From Symbiodinium natans (Eukaryota > Sar > Dinophyceae > Suessiales > Symbiodiniaceae), in NCBI GenBank assembly GCA_905221605.1, contig CAJNDS010002403.1, positions 191,501 to 255,500 on the forward strand: a stretch of 64,000 nt of DNA. Direction: 5' to 3'. Of this stretch, positions 48,134 to 59,593 are shown in pieces. A program made the position numbers and the translations under genes. The notes under the pieces were generated by a model. It had not been told where the DNA came from. It searched no databases and worked only from the letters and a program-made list of their open reading frames with translations. How positions within the stretch are numbered: position 1 is the stretch's first letter; each line of letters starts with the position of its first letter.

Positions 48134-49122
48134 GTTGAGGGCTTACGTGGAGGCTCATGGGTAGCCGCGGGGTTTAGAGTTTAGGGGGTTTGGTTTTTGT
48201 TTTGGGGTTTGGGGTTACCCTAAACCCTAAACCCTAAACCCTCATTCTTACTGCGCCTTCTGACTGCATCTCCCAGTTTGGGCCAAGCCCCCAAGACCTA
48301 AACCCTAAACGGGTCGATCCCCAAACCCTGAACCAGAAACGGGTCGAGCCCCAAAACCCTAAACCCTAACACCTAAACCCGAAACGGGTCGAGGCCCAAA
48401 ACCCTAAACCCCCTAAACCTCACAAGCTAGGCTCGTGGGGTTGCGGATTCCAGGGTTTCTCGACAGATGGTTTAACTTCAGTGTTTAGGGTTTAGGGACC
48501 TAGACCCTAAACCCTAAACCCTACACCCCAAAACCCCTAGAGCTGAAGTCTCCTGAAGGCACTGTCATGAACGTTTAGGGTTCAGGGTTTAGGGTTTGGG
48601 GTTTGAGGTTTAGGGTTGAAGATGGGCCGTAGGGCTTCAGGGTTTTGGGGCTTTCGGGGTTGTTGGGGTCTAGGGTTTGGGCGTTACGGGGTTTGGGGGT
48701 TTAGGGTTTCAGGGTGAAGGGGTTTAGGGTTCTTGGGGTTTCGGGTTTTAGGGTTCTAGGCATTCGGAGTTGCAATTAGGGCCGAAAGGTAATCAACGGT
48801 ACGCGTAGGGCTCTAAGATTCTCTCAAGTCGGCCAGGGTTTAGGGTTTAGGGTTTAGGGTTTAGGATTTCGGGTTTCCTGTTTCGGGTTTCGGGTTTCGG
48901 GCCAGCCTGCCTGGTCCATTGTTCATCATGCAGTCCGCGCAGTGATGGGATGTTGAGTTGCCACCTGGGCTGGAACCCAAACCCCTCAATCCCTAAACCT
49001 AGGGTTTAGGGTTTAGGGCTTAGGGTTGAGGGTTTAGGGTGTAGGGTTTAGGGTTTAGGGCTCCTAAACCCCCAAACCCCTCAACCCATGAACCCTAAAC
49101 CCTCAACCCGAAACCCTCAACC

Positions 49123-49212
49123 CTACTTGAAGGTTCATGGGTAGTCGTAAGTAGGGTTGTAAGTACCCTAATAAGGCTTTAACCAGGTATACTTGCAGAT
49201 ACCCTACTTAAA
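49123..49212. mobile_element. MITE family P, right arm degraded
   Basis: ctacttgaaggttcatgggtagtcgtaagtagggttgtaagtacccta, then a diverged right half 'ataccctacttaaaatcacacccataatatccctgaac'. Confidence 0.6.
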
Positions 49213-50176
49213 ATCACACCCATAATATCCCTGAACCCTAACCCTAATGATCAAGGAATGAAGATGCTCACCCGAAGTTTGTACCCGAAGATTTACCTGG
49301 ATATGGTCTGCATATGGCCCCTACATTCCGAGGGATTCTGTAAGTTAAAAGGGTCTCGAAATCCCGGGGGGCGGGGGGGGGGGGGGGGGCACAGCAAGGT
49401 TGAGGGATTCGGGATTAGGGTAGCGGGTTTAGGGTTTAGGGTTTAGGGTTTAGGGTTTACAAAGTGGAGAGAGGTGGATCACTGAATGACATTGCCACGG
49501 GCCACTGCGACTGGCCATGTGTCTGATTGGCCACTGGCCGCGACGGAGATCCGTACTGTAAGAAGCTAGGAAAGGGCGCAACCCCAAGCCCTAGATCTCA
49601 AAGCCTCAATGCCTTTTGCTTCTTTGTTGAAACAAACATAAAGAACACCAACTTCCGAAGGCAACTAGAGGCTACACGCTGCTAAGCGGACGAAGGACCC
49701 ACAGGACGTGGGGACCCCCTCCCCCCCTCCCCAAAGAAAAGGAACCCTAAACCCTAAACCCTATATCCAAACCCTAAACCGTCCCTCCTCAACCCCCCCC
49801 CCAACCCTCAAGCCCCGAGCTCAACTTCGTCAGCCCCCAAAAGACGTTACCCCTTGCGGTACCGCAAGATACGCTTATCCGTTCTACCGGAACCCCAAAT
49901 AGGTACCCCTAATATTCGAAAACCGCTGAAGACACATCACCCCCAAATTGCGACTTCATCCTACAAAAAGGAATGCAACCCTGAACCGCGAAGTAGGAAA
50001 CCCTAAATCCCACCATAACCGAGGCCCTACCCAGAGAGTCGTGGGTACTGCGGTTACAAAGTGGCCTTGTAGGTTGGGTAACTGTGGTTCCAGTTGGTTC
50101 TAACTTTATCGTTTAGCTATAACCCTACTTGCCCTACCTCTTACTACCCATAAAATAAATACACACTCATATATAC

Positions 50177-50208
<32 letters not shown>

Positions 50209-50285
50209 GTGTGTGTATACAAAATCCCGAACCCTTTGTCAGGCCTAAACCCTGAACCCTTTACACCCTTAACACCCTTAACACC

Positions 50286-50425
50286 CTTTAAACCCTACAG
50301 ACCCTAAACCCCAAACCCTAAACCCTAAACCCCAAACCCTAAACCCTAAACCCCAAACCCTAAACCCTAAACCCCAAACCCTAAACCCTAAACTCTAAAC
50401 CCCAAACCCCAAACTCTAAACCCTG
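50286..50425 (-). repeat. Higher-order telomere-variant repeat
   Basis: 'ccctaaaccctaaacccca' (two normal units plus one CCCCAAA) recurs about five times. It abuts the acidic exon at 50429-50487. Confidence 0.85.
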
Positions 50426-50428
50426 TGC

Positions 50429-51076
50429 ATCGGAGCCACCCTCATCCTCATCCGACTCCAGATCGGTCTCGGCGGTCAGCGTGGCACCTTGGGGGCATGC
50501 CAGGGCACTTAGGGCTTAGGGTTTAGGGCTTGGGGTTTAGGGTTTAGGGTTTAGGGGGATTTGGGGTTTAGGGTTCAGGGGCTAGTTTTTTTCAACAACG
50601 CCCCGAAGTTTAAAGTTTACCTAGTGGACTGCTCAGTTATAGTACATTATAGTACCCTGGGAGCTGAAACTGCTGAGTCCCATGAAATTAGTTACAAGCC
50701 TGAACCCCTCAACTTGACTTAGCAAACCTTGAACCCTGAACCGTGACTCCAACACCCCTAATCCCCAACCCATAAACCCATAAACCCTAAACCCATAAAC
50801 CCCTAATCCCCAACCCACAAACCCTGAACCCCAAACCCTGCTACGAAGCAAAGGTTGTCCGGGGTGGACGGTGGGCGGCGGGGGATACAGTGTTATTCTT
50901 CTACGGGCTTAGGCACTAAGCCCTGAACCCTAGACCCTAGACCCTAGACCCCAGACCCTAAACCCTAAACCCTAAACCCTGAGCCCCCAAAGGCCCCGAA
51001 ACCCCAAGCTCCTAAATGTCACAGCGGCCTTCGTCCGAGTCAAAGTCCTCGTCGGACCCTGCAGCCACGGAAAGGC
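50429..51076 (-). CDS. Acidic protein fragment, two exons
   Basis: Exon 51076-51029 reads LSVAAGSDEDFDSDEG and joins in phase through a GC donor (GAAG|GCC) and an AG|G acceptor to 50487-50429, ATLTAETDLESDEDEGGSD. The joined Asp/Glu/Ser stretch resembles acidic low-complexity regions of nuclear or chromatin proteins, but no domain identifies it. Bases upstream of 51076 stay open in frame (STLRKTFGG), so the exon may start further up. Both ends of the gene are missing. Confidence 0.55.
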
Positions 51077-51117
51077 CTCCGAAGGTTTTTCTCAGGGTGC
51101 TTTGTGCACCGAGCTAG

Positions 51118-51237
51118 GGGTGGGGCCCCCTTACTATACTAACTGTAGTTAAGGGACTTATAACCTAACTTAGGGTCCTTATAACCCAATTTAGGGCCCT
51201 TATAACTCTACTTATAACTAGGGGGCCCCACCCTGTA
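51118..51237. mobile_element. MITE family M, copy 1
   Basis: gggtggggcccccttactat ... ataactagggggccccaccc, terminal inverted repeats of about 16 bp. Identical by eye over about 117 bp to the copy at 59474-59593. Confidence 0.9.
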
Positions 51238-51337
51238 TAGGGTATAGGGTAGAGTATCAAGGGGCTTGGGCCCAACAGGCGCAAGCAAGCGATTTAGACT
51301 CGAAGACAGGGTGAGGACAGATGCAACAGCAATAGGG

Positions 51338-51415
51338 GGTTTAGGGTTTAGGGTTTAGGGTTTAGGGTTTAGGGTTTAGGGTTTAGGGTTTAGGGTTTAG
51401 GGTTCAGGGTTTAGG
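51338..51415 (+). repeat. TTTAGGG array
   Basis: About 10 near-perfect units. A unique island follows, readable on the plus strand as PLPTFEMLEANTREFRSELQ up to a stop at 51537-51539. Confidence 0.95.
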
Positions 51416-52273
51416 GTTTGGGGTTTAGGATTTACGAACGAAGTAAGAAGGACCATCTCTGCAGATCCCGCTGCCCACGTTCGAGATGCTAGAAGCAAAC
51501 ACTCGAGAGTTCCGCTCTGAGCTTCAGGATGGCAACTGAATAGAAAATCAACCAGAAGGACTGCAAGATTTCTAGGTTGGCCCCGCGAAACACTCTGACA
51601 AGGATTCCCTCTAAGAGTCTAAGATCATCCTTAACCCAGAAAGATGGGAGATCTCAAACCCTAAGCCCTAAACCCTTTCCCCAAGGTCATAACCAGATAT
51701 CCCACAAAGTGAGAACACGCGCAGCAGGGATGTGGTGCGGTGGTCACACGTCCGAAGTTTGTCCACAAGTGAGGTCGCTGTGACCTTCGTGAACCCAGAG
51801 GGGGTCCTGGTACTTTACGCGGTACTTGGGCCCTGTGGGCCTTAAGGGTCCCTAAACCCTAAACCCTAAACCCTAAACCCTAAACCCTAAACCCTAAACC
51901 CTAAACCCTAAATCGGGAATCCTTGAGTCTTGTAGTACCTCCTATATTGGAGACTGTTGGGCTCCAAGTATGCAATCATATGGTGCATGGACCCTTGAAG
52001 GGGGTAAAGCAATATCGACCTTGCAAGGTCTGCAGCTGTACAGACAGACCTGCAAGTCGGGAATGTTCCAAGCTGTGCGCTCGGCAGTGGTCAGCAAGGA
52101 TGGATTTACCCTCCGATCCTAGTGTAAGAACTTAGTAAGAACCATAAGAGTTTAGGGTTTGGGGTTTAGGGTTTCGGGTTTTGGGCACCACACACCATGG
52201 TGGAGGAACACGGGCGCGCCTTAAGATGGAAAACGGGGTAGTTTGGGGTGCGTTCAGACTCCAACGACAAGGA

Positions 52274-52370
52274 CATCATCCATTCCCAAACGCCATACGA
52301 CCCTGCCGAGCGGCTGGCGGAGCTGTACAGCCGCCATCAGTCTGGTGTGAAACAGTACCAGAGTCTGCAC
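52274..52370 (+). CDS. Candidate exon, unknown
   Basis: AG|G (gacaag|gac) opens DIIHSQTPYDPAERLAELYS followed by RHQSGVKQYQSLHS. This is one of the more protein-like plus-strand readings, with a helical DPAERLAELYSRH. The minus strand has no comparable AG|G site here. Confidence 0.4.
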
Positions 52371-52559
52371 TCAGGGGGGGGGTACTTATAAAATAAATTT
52401 CTTAGCTGCCTTATTGAGAAACCCAATGAACCCAAAACGGCTAAGGATGTAAAGTTACAGTAAAGCAACACGAAGGTCCCTGCAACCAACGCGTTGGAAG
52501 TCGGACAGGTGGCTGGAAAAGAGAGTGTTTGCCGCAGCAACATTATGCTAGGCTCGGCC

Positions 52560-53880
52560 ATTAGAGCCTCTGAGAAAAAACATTTCTCGTAACATCTCCT
52601 TCCTCACAGTAAGGATAACATAAAATAGTCCACGGTCGTATATGTAAATATATGCATATACTGTATACATACATATATATATGTATGTCTCTAAACCCTG
52701 AACCCTAAATAAACAAATACATACGTGTGTGTATATATATATAGTACATGCTCATCCACCCCATGGCCTACCGGCAAGGCGATGTACATTGAAGCAATAC
52801 ACGTGCTTGCATATGTGCCGTTTTCTTTGGGCTACTGTAGACAGGGGGTTCGGGATTTAGGGTTTAGGCAGACCCTCACCGTTTGGTCGAGTATGTCGTG
52901 CAATATGTATGTTTGTACAAAGTAGCATCTGTGGCACACGGATATAGCATGTAGGGGCTTACAATTGGCCTGCAGTTTTGATAATAAACCCAACTCAACC
53001 CCTTGCATGTTCAACTTGAGGGAATTAACATCTACAGTCATTCGCACCGGCAAAACCCGATAAGTTCTGTTCAGTTCACATATGCTGCATTTTAGAAGCC
53101 ATTTCATTTGTTATTTAGTTCATGGACAGAACTAGTCCCTGACTACAAACTGAAGAAACCAGCGCCACATATTTATGATAATGCATTGGGCGCATCGGTT
53201 ATCCCCGTGGCTGCCCTGCACCCCATTTTCTCCTCAAAAATGCTCACCTGTCAATCAGCATGAGATTGAAATTAAAGCTGTCCTCCGTTTTGCTACTGAA
53301 GCTAGCCGGGCTACATATAAGTTTGAACTGAGGTGATGAAAAGCTTCTCGGCTGAAATTCTGAGTCGCACGTGTCGCGCACTGTCGCGTGCTGCATCTAC
53401 GTTTAACAGTTGGTGTTCATGACAAATGGCCTCTACCTTAACCGTGTATATTTCTTTTGATGAATAGAACTTCCAGAACAATTCTTGGAAACATATGCGC
53501 TCCCTCAACTTTAAGCGATAAACACTTCAAGGAATTCTGCAACTGTTTTTGGAGGGCAGGTAATGATTGAGTTGTTGATACAACCAACGGACATTTCAAT
53601 CTTTAATCTAATTCATCTGTGCTTCGGTATCTTCAAATATTCCCGGCCGAATAAAAGGGCAGGACAATGCGCTGCACGGAACTATGCTAGCTTCTTTGTG
53701 TTTTTCAACTTGTGGGGACCTAATATCTAGTTCTAGGAACAATAAGACTCTTTACAACAAGCTCTGTTCATTTAATAAGTGAGAGTGTTTTTCATAAAAA
53801 GCAAACTTTTCCTAAGGTAAAGACGGTATAGACAGATGAGAAACCGTCTTTTTCTGAGAAAAAACATAAATCAATCACTT
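52560..53880. other. AT-rich stretch without telomere repeat
   Basis: About 1.3 kb clearly richer in A+T than its surroundings and lacking TTTAGGG arrays, MITEs and convincing exons, apart from AT microsatellites at 52640-52760 and one short 'ccctgaaccctaaat'. It lies directly 3' of the ankyrin stop codon (53983-53985) and could include its 3' untranslated region and the intergenic spacer. Small open frames such as 52832-53107 show no domain. Confidence 0.5.
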
Positions 53881-53982
53881 AGGGTTTACGGGGATGGGGC
53901 GGTTTAGGGTGTAGAGTTTAGGGTTTAAAGTTTAGGGTTGAACGTGAGGTACAGTGTGCAGTCTGGCTTGATGCATCGTCCC

Positions 53983-56900
53983 TTAGACCAGGTCTGCGCA
54001 ACCAGCTTCCAAGAGAAGGCACGCAATCTCAATATGCCCTTTCTCGTATGCCTCAGTAGCCCAGCAGCCTTGTAAGAATACACCCTAAACCCCAAACCCC
54101 AAATCCTAACTCTAAACCCTAAACTCTAACCCCAAAGCCCTAAACCCTCAACCCTATCTTTCGTTGGCTACTCTTACAAAGAAGCCAAGAACCACTGGGC
54201 CCAGCCCAGATGCACGGCGGAGCGAGGCATCGCCATGCTTGGCCAGCAGGCGGCTGGCAGCATCGGTTTTCAGGAGCAAGCGCACGACTTCCTTCGGGGA
54301 GAGCTTCGAGGAGCCCCTAAACCCTAAACCCCTAAAACCCTAAACCCCTAAAACCCTAAACCCCTAAAACCCTAAAACCCCTATAAACCCCAAACCCGAA
54401 GCCCTACACCGCTGACTTCGCCACAGAATGAAAGCGCTTCACCTCTTCCAGCTCAATGTGGCTTAGGGCTCAGGCTGCCTAGGCCCAAGTGTAACTACCC
54501 AGATCTTCCAAAAAACCCTTACTTGAGGAGTATACAGTAGTTTATACTAAGGACCACAATTATGAATTTTGAGGAATATACCCTAATGTATACTAAGGAC
54601 CACTATTATGAATTAGGGCATATTCCTGAACTAAGGCGTTTTGGACGATCTGGCTAACCCAGGAACACAAAAGTGGTACCCTTACTAAGGGGGCTTAGAA
54701 GGGAGCCTATGGGCAAGGAAATAAGGGCCTACTCTGGGTCTTAGGGTTTAGGGTTTAGGGTTTAGGGTTTAGGGTTTAGGGTTTAGGGTTTAGGGTTTAG
54801 GGTTTAGGGTTTAGGGTTTAGGGTTTAGGGTTTAGGGTTTAGGGTTTAGGGTTTAGGGTTCCACAAGCCTCAAGCCCGCCGCCCCTGCAGCTGAGTTTCT
54901 AGGTGGCCCTGGTGGGATGCAGCAAGGAGAGACGTCTCCCCGTTCTCATCGACCCACTCGCTCTCAGCACCGGAATCCAGCAGCAAGCGTACAATCTGAA
55001 CGTGGCCTCATCAGGGCTTAGGCCTTGGGGTCTAGGGTTCAGGGTTTAGGGTTTAGGGCTTAGGGCTTAGGGTTTAGGGATTAGGGTTTAGGGTTTAGGG
55101 TTCAGGGTTGGGCACCTTATGGCCCCTAGGCATTGTTTTGCGAAGGACACCACCTCCACGATCCCCAAAATTCTTGGGGCGCCCCCACACTTTCTGGGGT
55201 GTAGGGCTTAGGGTTTCGGGTTTAGGGTTTCGGCTAACCGGGGGCCTCTGCAACATCCACGAAACAGAGCTATGTCGCCGCACTTGTCAACCATCGCGCG
55301 TCCTCGCCTGGCCTCTAGCAGTAGCTTAGTGGTCTCCACATGTCCCCCGTCAGACGCATGGATGAGAGCTGTGTCGCTGTAGCCTAGTATGGCCCTTAAA
55401 ACCCTCTGAAAAACGATTACAAAAAAGATTCCTCTTGAAGCCAAGAAGGGAACGAACACATCCCAAGGGCCTTCCGAGCAGCTGTCTGCCAGATGCTTGC
55501 CAGCGTCGGATTCCAAGAGAATTTCCACGATTCCCGCATAACCCCGGCGAGCTGCACAAATCAGCGCGGTGTCCCCCGTCTTGTCGACCCAGCCACCGTC
55601 AGCACCCGCTGCCAAGAGTGAGCGAGCTGTCTCCACATGGCCATTCTGAGACGCGCGGAGGAGAGCCGTGTCACTGTCAGTGTTTGCAGAGTCCTTCTCA
55701 ACACCGGCTTTCAGCAACAAGCGAACAATCTCAGCATGGCCTTTGCAAGCTGCACGAACTAGAGCTGTCTCACCACAGCGGCCTGCCAGACTTTTGTCAG
55801 CTTTGGCCTCCAACAGCAGCCGAACAATTTCGACATGTCCATTCGCCGAAGCAAGAAGAAGGGCCGTTTCATCACGGTCACTGAGCTCGCCAAACGCATC
55901 TGGGTTAGCACCGGCATTCAAGAGCAAGCGAGCAATCTCAACCTGGCCTGCACGTGCCGCGCCAATCAGAACTCCTCCTCAGTTCCCCAAGAGCGCAGTG
56001 AACGCAGTGGGAAAACACGGCAGCTAGTTTTCTGGGATTTGCTGGCGCATGTTGTGGAACCTAAGCCACCTCCCTCCCCTCCACTAAACCCCAAACCGCA
56101 AGCCCTAACCCCCTAAAACAGTAAAACCCCTAAACCAGAAATCCTCAACCCTAACCCTCCCTCCCCCCCGCAACAAAACAACAAAAAAGGCTACCCCGGG
56201 GAAATTCCCGAGCTTCGATGGTCAGGTCATCAACATCCTAAACCCTAAAACCCTAAACCCTAAACCGCTAAATCGCGAGTTTCGATGGTCTGGGTCTGCC
56301 CCAGCTTCGAGCAGCAAGCGGACAATCGCGGTGTGGCCGGCGCTCGCTGCGAAAGAGAGGGCGGTGTAGCCTCTCCTGTGACTCCCAAGATGCAAACCTC
56401 CTTAAACCCAAAGGGTTTAGGATTTAATTAGGGTTTGGGGTTTAGGGTTTAGGGTTTCGGGTTTAGGGTTCAGGGTTTAGGGAAGTCTCCTACAACCCAA
56501 ATCCGAAGACTTCCAGCCCGAGGCCTCAATTGTACACCCTTTCTTGTGATGTCCAAACCTTTAAGCTCTAAGGTCTGGGTTTTCGGGCTTCGGGGTCTCA
56601 GCGTTTAGGAGCCCAAACACTGCAAGCTGGCAGGCGAGAACCTCCCACATGTGAGGCATAACTTCCCAAAATTGTACCCTAAGGGTCCATAGGGAATACT
56701 TGAGCTTCAAAGTATATAGGGACTTGTGGGCCCAAGTGTGCAATATTACAGTACATGGACCCTTAGGGATATAAGCAAGTTGAGCCCGAGGTTCGTGTTG
56801 GACGCGCTTGTGCTGGCACCTGCTTCAAGCAGCAGGCGCACGACTTGAATGTGGCCATAGCCGGCTGCGCACATCAGAGCGGAGTAGTTGTACCCCATTC

Positions 56901-58877
56901 GGCGATCGGCTGATGCAAAGCCGTCCTCGTGGTAGCCCATTGACCATGTTCCCCTAAACCCTAAACCCTAAACTCTAAACCCTAAACCCTAAACCCTAAA
57001 CCCCCCCCCCCCCCAGAAGGGCTAAGTCCTTGTCGGCACCGGCCTCGAGGAGTAGGCGTGCAATCTCCACATGGCCCCTGCATGATGCCTGTATGAGGGC
57101 AGTCCTTCGCCTAGGTTGCCGGTTTAGGGTTTAGGGTTTAGGGTTTAGGGTTTAGGGTTTAGGGTTTAGGGGACCGTAGGATTACAAACTACTAGTTGCT
57201 TAAGGACCACAGCAAAACTAAACACAATGTTCTTGCTTATAAGGGCAACGCAGGGATTCTTCTTCTTTTGGGGGGGTTCTGAAAAGCAGGGTGCCCCTTT
57301 TTGGGGCTTAAAAGGGCTTATGAGTTTATGACAAGAACCTCAACTCCCCCCCCCCACCCAAAAAAAAAGGGGGGGGGAAGAAGGGTACTACTCTGAGCAG
57401 TCTAGTCTCCTTTCGCTCTGCGAGTTCTTGTCAGCACCGGCTTCCAGTAGCAAGCGCACCGTCTCAAACTTGCCCTCCGCAGCGGCATGCTCCACGAGCT
57501 CTTCTGCCACCTCCCACACCCGCCGCGGCGTGAGCGCGCCGGAGAGGGGCACTAAGAGAATCCCCAAGTCGGCTGGTGCATCCAGCTTGTCGTCGTCCTC
57601 CAGCCTACTGACGCCATGGAGGAGCTCCTGAATGCAGATGGGGAAGCCATACCTCAGGCACCCGAGAACTGTTTAGGGTTTAGGCTTTAGGGTTTAGGGT
57701 TTAGGGTTTAGGGTTCCGCAAGAAGGCGGTCTCTTGCTAGGGCAATCTTGTAACTTACCAAGGCCCTTATGACGCCACTTATGGCGAGGAGGGCCCCTCT
57801 CTGTAACTCCGAGCAGTCACTCTGAAAAAAACTAAGTATAGCATAAGAAACATAGGGACGACAAACGCACTTCGAGGGTCTTAGGGGCTTACAGGATTAA
57901 GCGTTTTAGGGCAAAGCAGAATCTTGGGGTAGTTGCATGGTCCCTTGGTGTGGGGGACGGACCCCTTATATACCCCGTACAGCCCAGAGGGCCCATGCTT
58001 CAAAGGAGGCGGTATAGGGACCATATTAAGGGCCCATATAACTACCCTCAGGCCGAAGGCGCGAGGCAAGAACCGAAGCAAACGAACCCTAAACCCTAAA
58101 CCCTAAACCCTAAACCCTAAACCCTAAACCCCCAAAAGCAGGGGGGAGGTGCAGAACCCGGAGCCGGACTTTCAAGGCCCTCACGTTGCGCACGGACTCC
58201 AGGCCTTACTTCTCCAATAGCCAAAGCGCCAAAAGGCAAAACGTAGGGTTTAGGGTTTAGGGTTTGGGGTTTAGGATTTAGGGTTTAGGGTGTAGGGCTT
58301 AGGGTTTGGGTTCCTACCTGACATGAGAATAACCGCCCGCCAAAAAAAAAAACAATTAAAGTCTGGTGGTCCAAAAAAAGGCAAAAAGGTACTGCGGCTG
58401 ACCAGTGAAGTTCTACTTCGGGCCTTAAGCGCTTGAGAATCACGGGTAGTTATACGTAGGGGTACAAGTACCTTGAACAAGGTCATAACATGTGAAAATT
58501 AAAACTACCTTCCTTATAACCCCACGTATACCTACCCATGAACCTCCAAGCAGCCCTAAACCCTAAACCCTGAAGCCTAAACCCTAAACCCCAGACCCCA
58601 TCTAAGCACTATGCCCAAGAGCGACCTGGGAATACAAAGGCTACTGTGCCGGCTCTGCATAAGAAACATTGAGTAAGAACGCCGCAAGGGCTTCGGAATC
58701 AGCGCCTAGTCTGGGTCCTCCAAGCCCTAAACCCTAAACCCTAAACCCCAAACCCCAAACCCTAAGCGCTGCACCCTGAACCCTGAACCCTAAACCCTAA
58801 ACCCTAAACCCTAAACCAAGTAAGAGGCTGATTGGAGAGAGCTCTTCGCCCGTGGCAGCTCTCCGAACTCGGAGCAT
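53983..58877 (-). CDS. Ubiquitin-like N-terminus plus ankyrin-repeat protein, 11 exons, complete
   Basis: A 503-residue protein. Exons in order: 58877-58829 (starts MLRVRRAATGEELSPI), 58204-58153, 57652-57422, 57110-57023, 56925-56808, 56370-56284, 55977-55483, 55383-55246, 55006-54900, 54291-54214, 54051-53983 (ends GCADLV, stop TAA). Exon lengths sum to 1512 nt, exactly 504 codons, and all ten joins keep phase. Donors are eight GC and two GA, none GT; every acceptor is AG|G. The first three exons give the ubiquitin-like head usual in dinoflagellate ankyrin proteins (NVRALKVRLRVLYGFPICIQ, then LEDDDKLDAPADLGILLVPL). About ten ankyrin repeats follow, with the G-H-x-x-I-V/A-x-L-L-L-x-A-G-A core (GHVEIVRLLLEAKAD, GHAEIVRLLLKAGVEKD, GHTAIVRLLLEAGADPD). 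Ankyrin repeats bind other proteins; the partner is unknown. Every intron contains a MITE, telomere-like repeat, or both. Confidence 0.87.
54052..54213 (-). mobile_element. Introner-like intron: family C MITE in the ankyrin gene
   Basis: This 162-nt intron runs from the GC donor (CGT|GCATCT) to CTGAG|GCAT. GCAT is repeated on both sides like a target-site duplication. Its ends, ctgggcccagtgg and ctgctgggctactgag, are the family C terminal repeats; its centre has been replaced by telomere-like repeat. Removing it joins SLRR to AYEKGH in frame. Confidence 0.7.
54742..54860 (+). repeat. TTTAGGG array inside an ankyrin-gene intron
   Basis: About 17 near-perfect units in the intron 54292-54899 (GA donor). 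A diverged family C copy lies next to it at about 54650-54740. Confidence 0.95.
55384..55482 (-). mobile_element. Introner-like intron: family F MITE in the ankyrin gene
   Basis: A 99-nt intron (GACA|GCTGCT ... ACTAG|GCTAC) that is a copy of the family F element at 25681-25777 (ctagtatggccc, accctctgaaaaa, caagggcc). GCT stands on both sides. As 99 is a multiple of three and holds no stop, the unspliced frame also reads through; splicing restores the ankyrin spacing LADSYSDTALIHAS. Confidence 0.75.
56677..56768. mobile_element. MITE family E, intact
   Basis: ccctaagggtccat ... catggacccttaggg: 14-bp near-perfect terminal inverted repeats. It lies in the ankyrin-gene intron 56371-56807. An open frame crossing it (56561-56743) is not coding. 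Confidence 0.85.
57284..57405. mobile_element. MITE family C, diverged, with poly-C/poly-A centre
   Basis: agcagggtgccccttttt ... aagaagggtactactctgagcag, in the ankyrin-gene intron 57111-57421. Confidence 0.65.
57923..58051. mobile_element. MITE family B, intact
   Basis: cttggggtagttgcatggtcc ... gggcccatataactaccctcag, in the ankyrin-gene intron 57653-58152. Confidence 0.82.
58432..58553. mobile_element. MITE family P, intact
   Basis: cttgagaatcacgggtagttatacgtagggg ... ccccacgtatacctacccatgaacctccaagcag, in the first intron of the ankyrin gene (58205-58828). Confidence 0.8.
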
Positions 58878-59473
58878 CGCGAGCCCCCGAAGACTCTCTT
58901 TTTGAAGAAGCTGGTCAGGGTTTAGGGTTTGGGGTTTGGGGTTTAGGGTTTAGGGTTTAGGGTTGAGGGTTTAGGGTTTGGGGTTTGGGGTTTTAGGGTT
59001 AAGCCTCATACTCCTAAGGTTGCACCCCTAACGGTTTCCTTAACATACTCCTACGATGGCCCTGATAATAGCTTTCGAATCGTCAGGAAGGGCCACCAAA
59101 CCTCCTAAGCATTTGAACAACCCGTAGAACCTAAACCCTAATTCCTGAGCCATCAACCCTACGCTTACGGCCCAATACTGGAGAATGTGCGAAGGGGCCT
59201 ACCTCGAAAAGTACCCATCTCAAGACGGAGAAGCCGATATGCCAAACGGTGTTGACACGTGGTGTTTAGGGTTTAGGGTTTAGGGTCTAGGGTCTAGGGT
59301 CTAGGGTTTAGGGTTTAGGGTTTAGGGTGTAGGGTTTAGGGTTTAGGGATTTGGGCGGAGGGTTTTCGGAAAGGCTGATTCCTTCCAGGTTCGGGTTTGA
59401 TCCTTGGGCGGGCTTGGGAGTGGGGGGGGAGTCCGGGAGTGATAAAAGTGATACTGACTGGACCTTAACCCTA

Positions 59474-59593
59474 CAGGGTGGGGCCCCCTTACTATACTAA
59501 CTGTAGTTAAGGGACTTATAACCTAACTTAGGGTCCTTATAACCCAATTTAGGGCCCTTATAACTCTACTTATAACTAGGGGGCCCCACCCTG
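59474..59593. mobile_element. MITE family M, copy 2, inserted in telomere repeat
   Basis: cagggtggggccccct ... agggggccccaccctg, with 'ccta' before and 'taaaccc' after: the element splits a CCCTAAACCC unit with TA on both sides, the signature of Tc1/mariner-type (Stowaway-like) insertion. Interior identical to 51118-51237. Confidence 0.9.
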
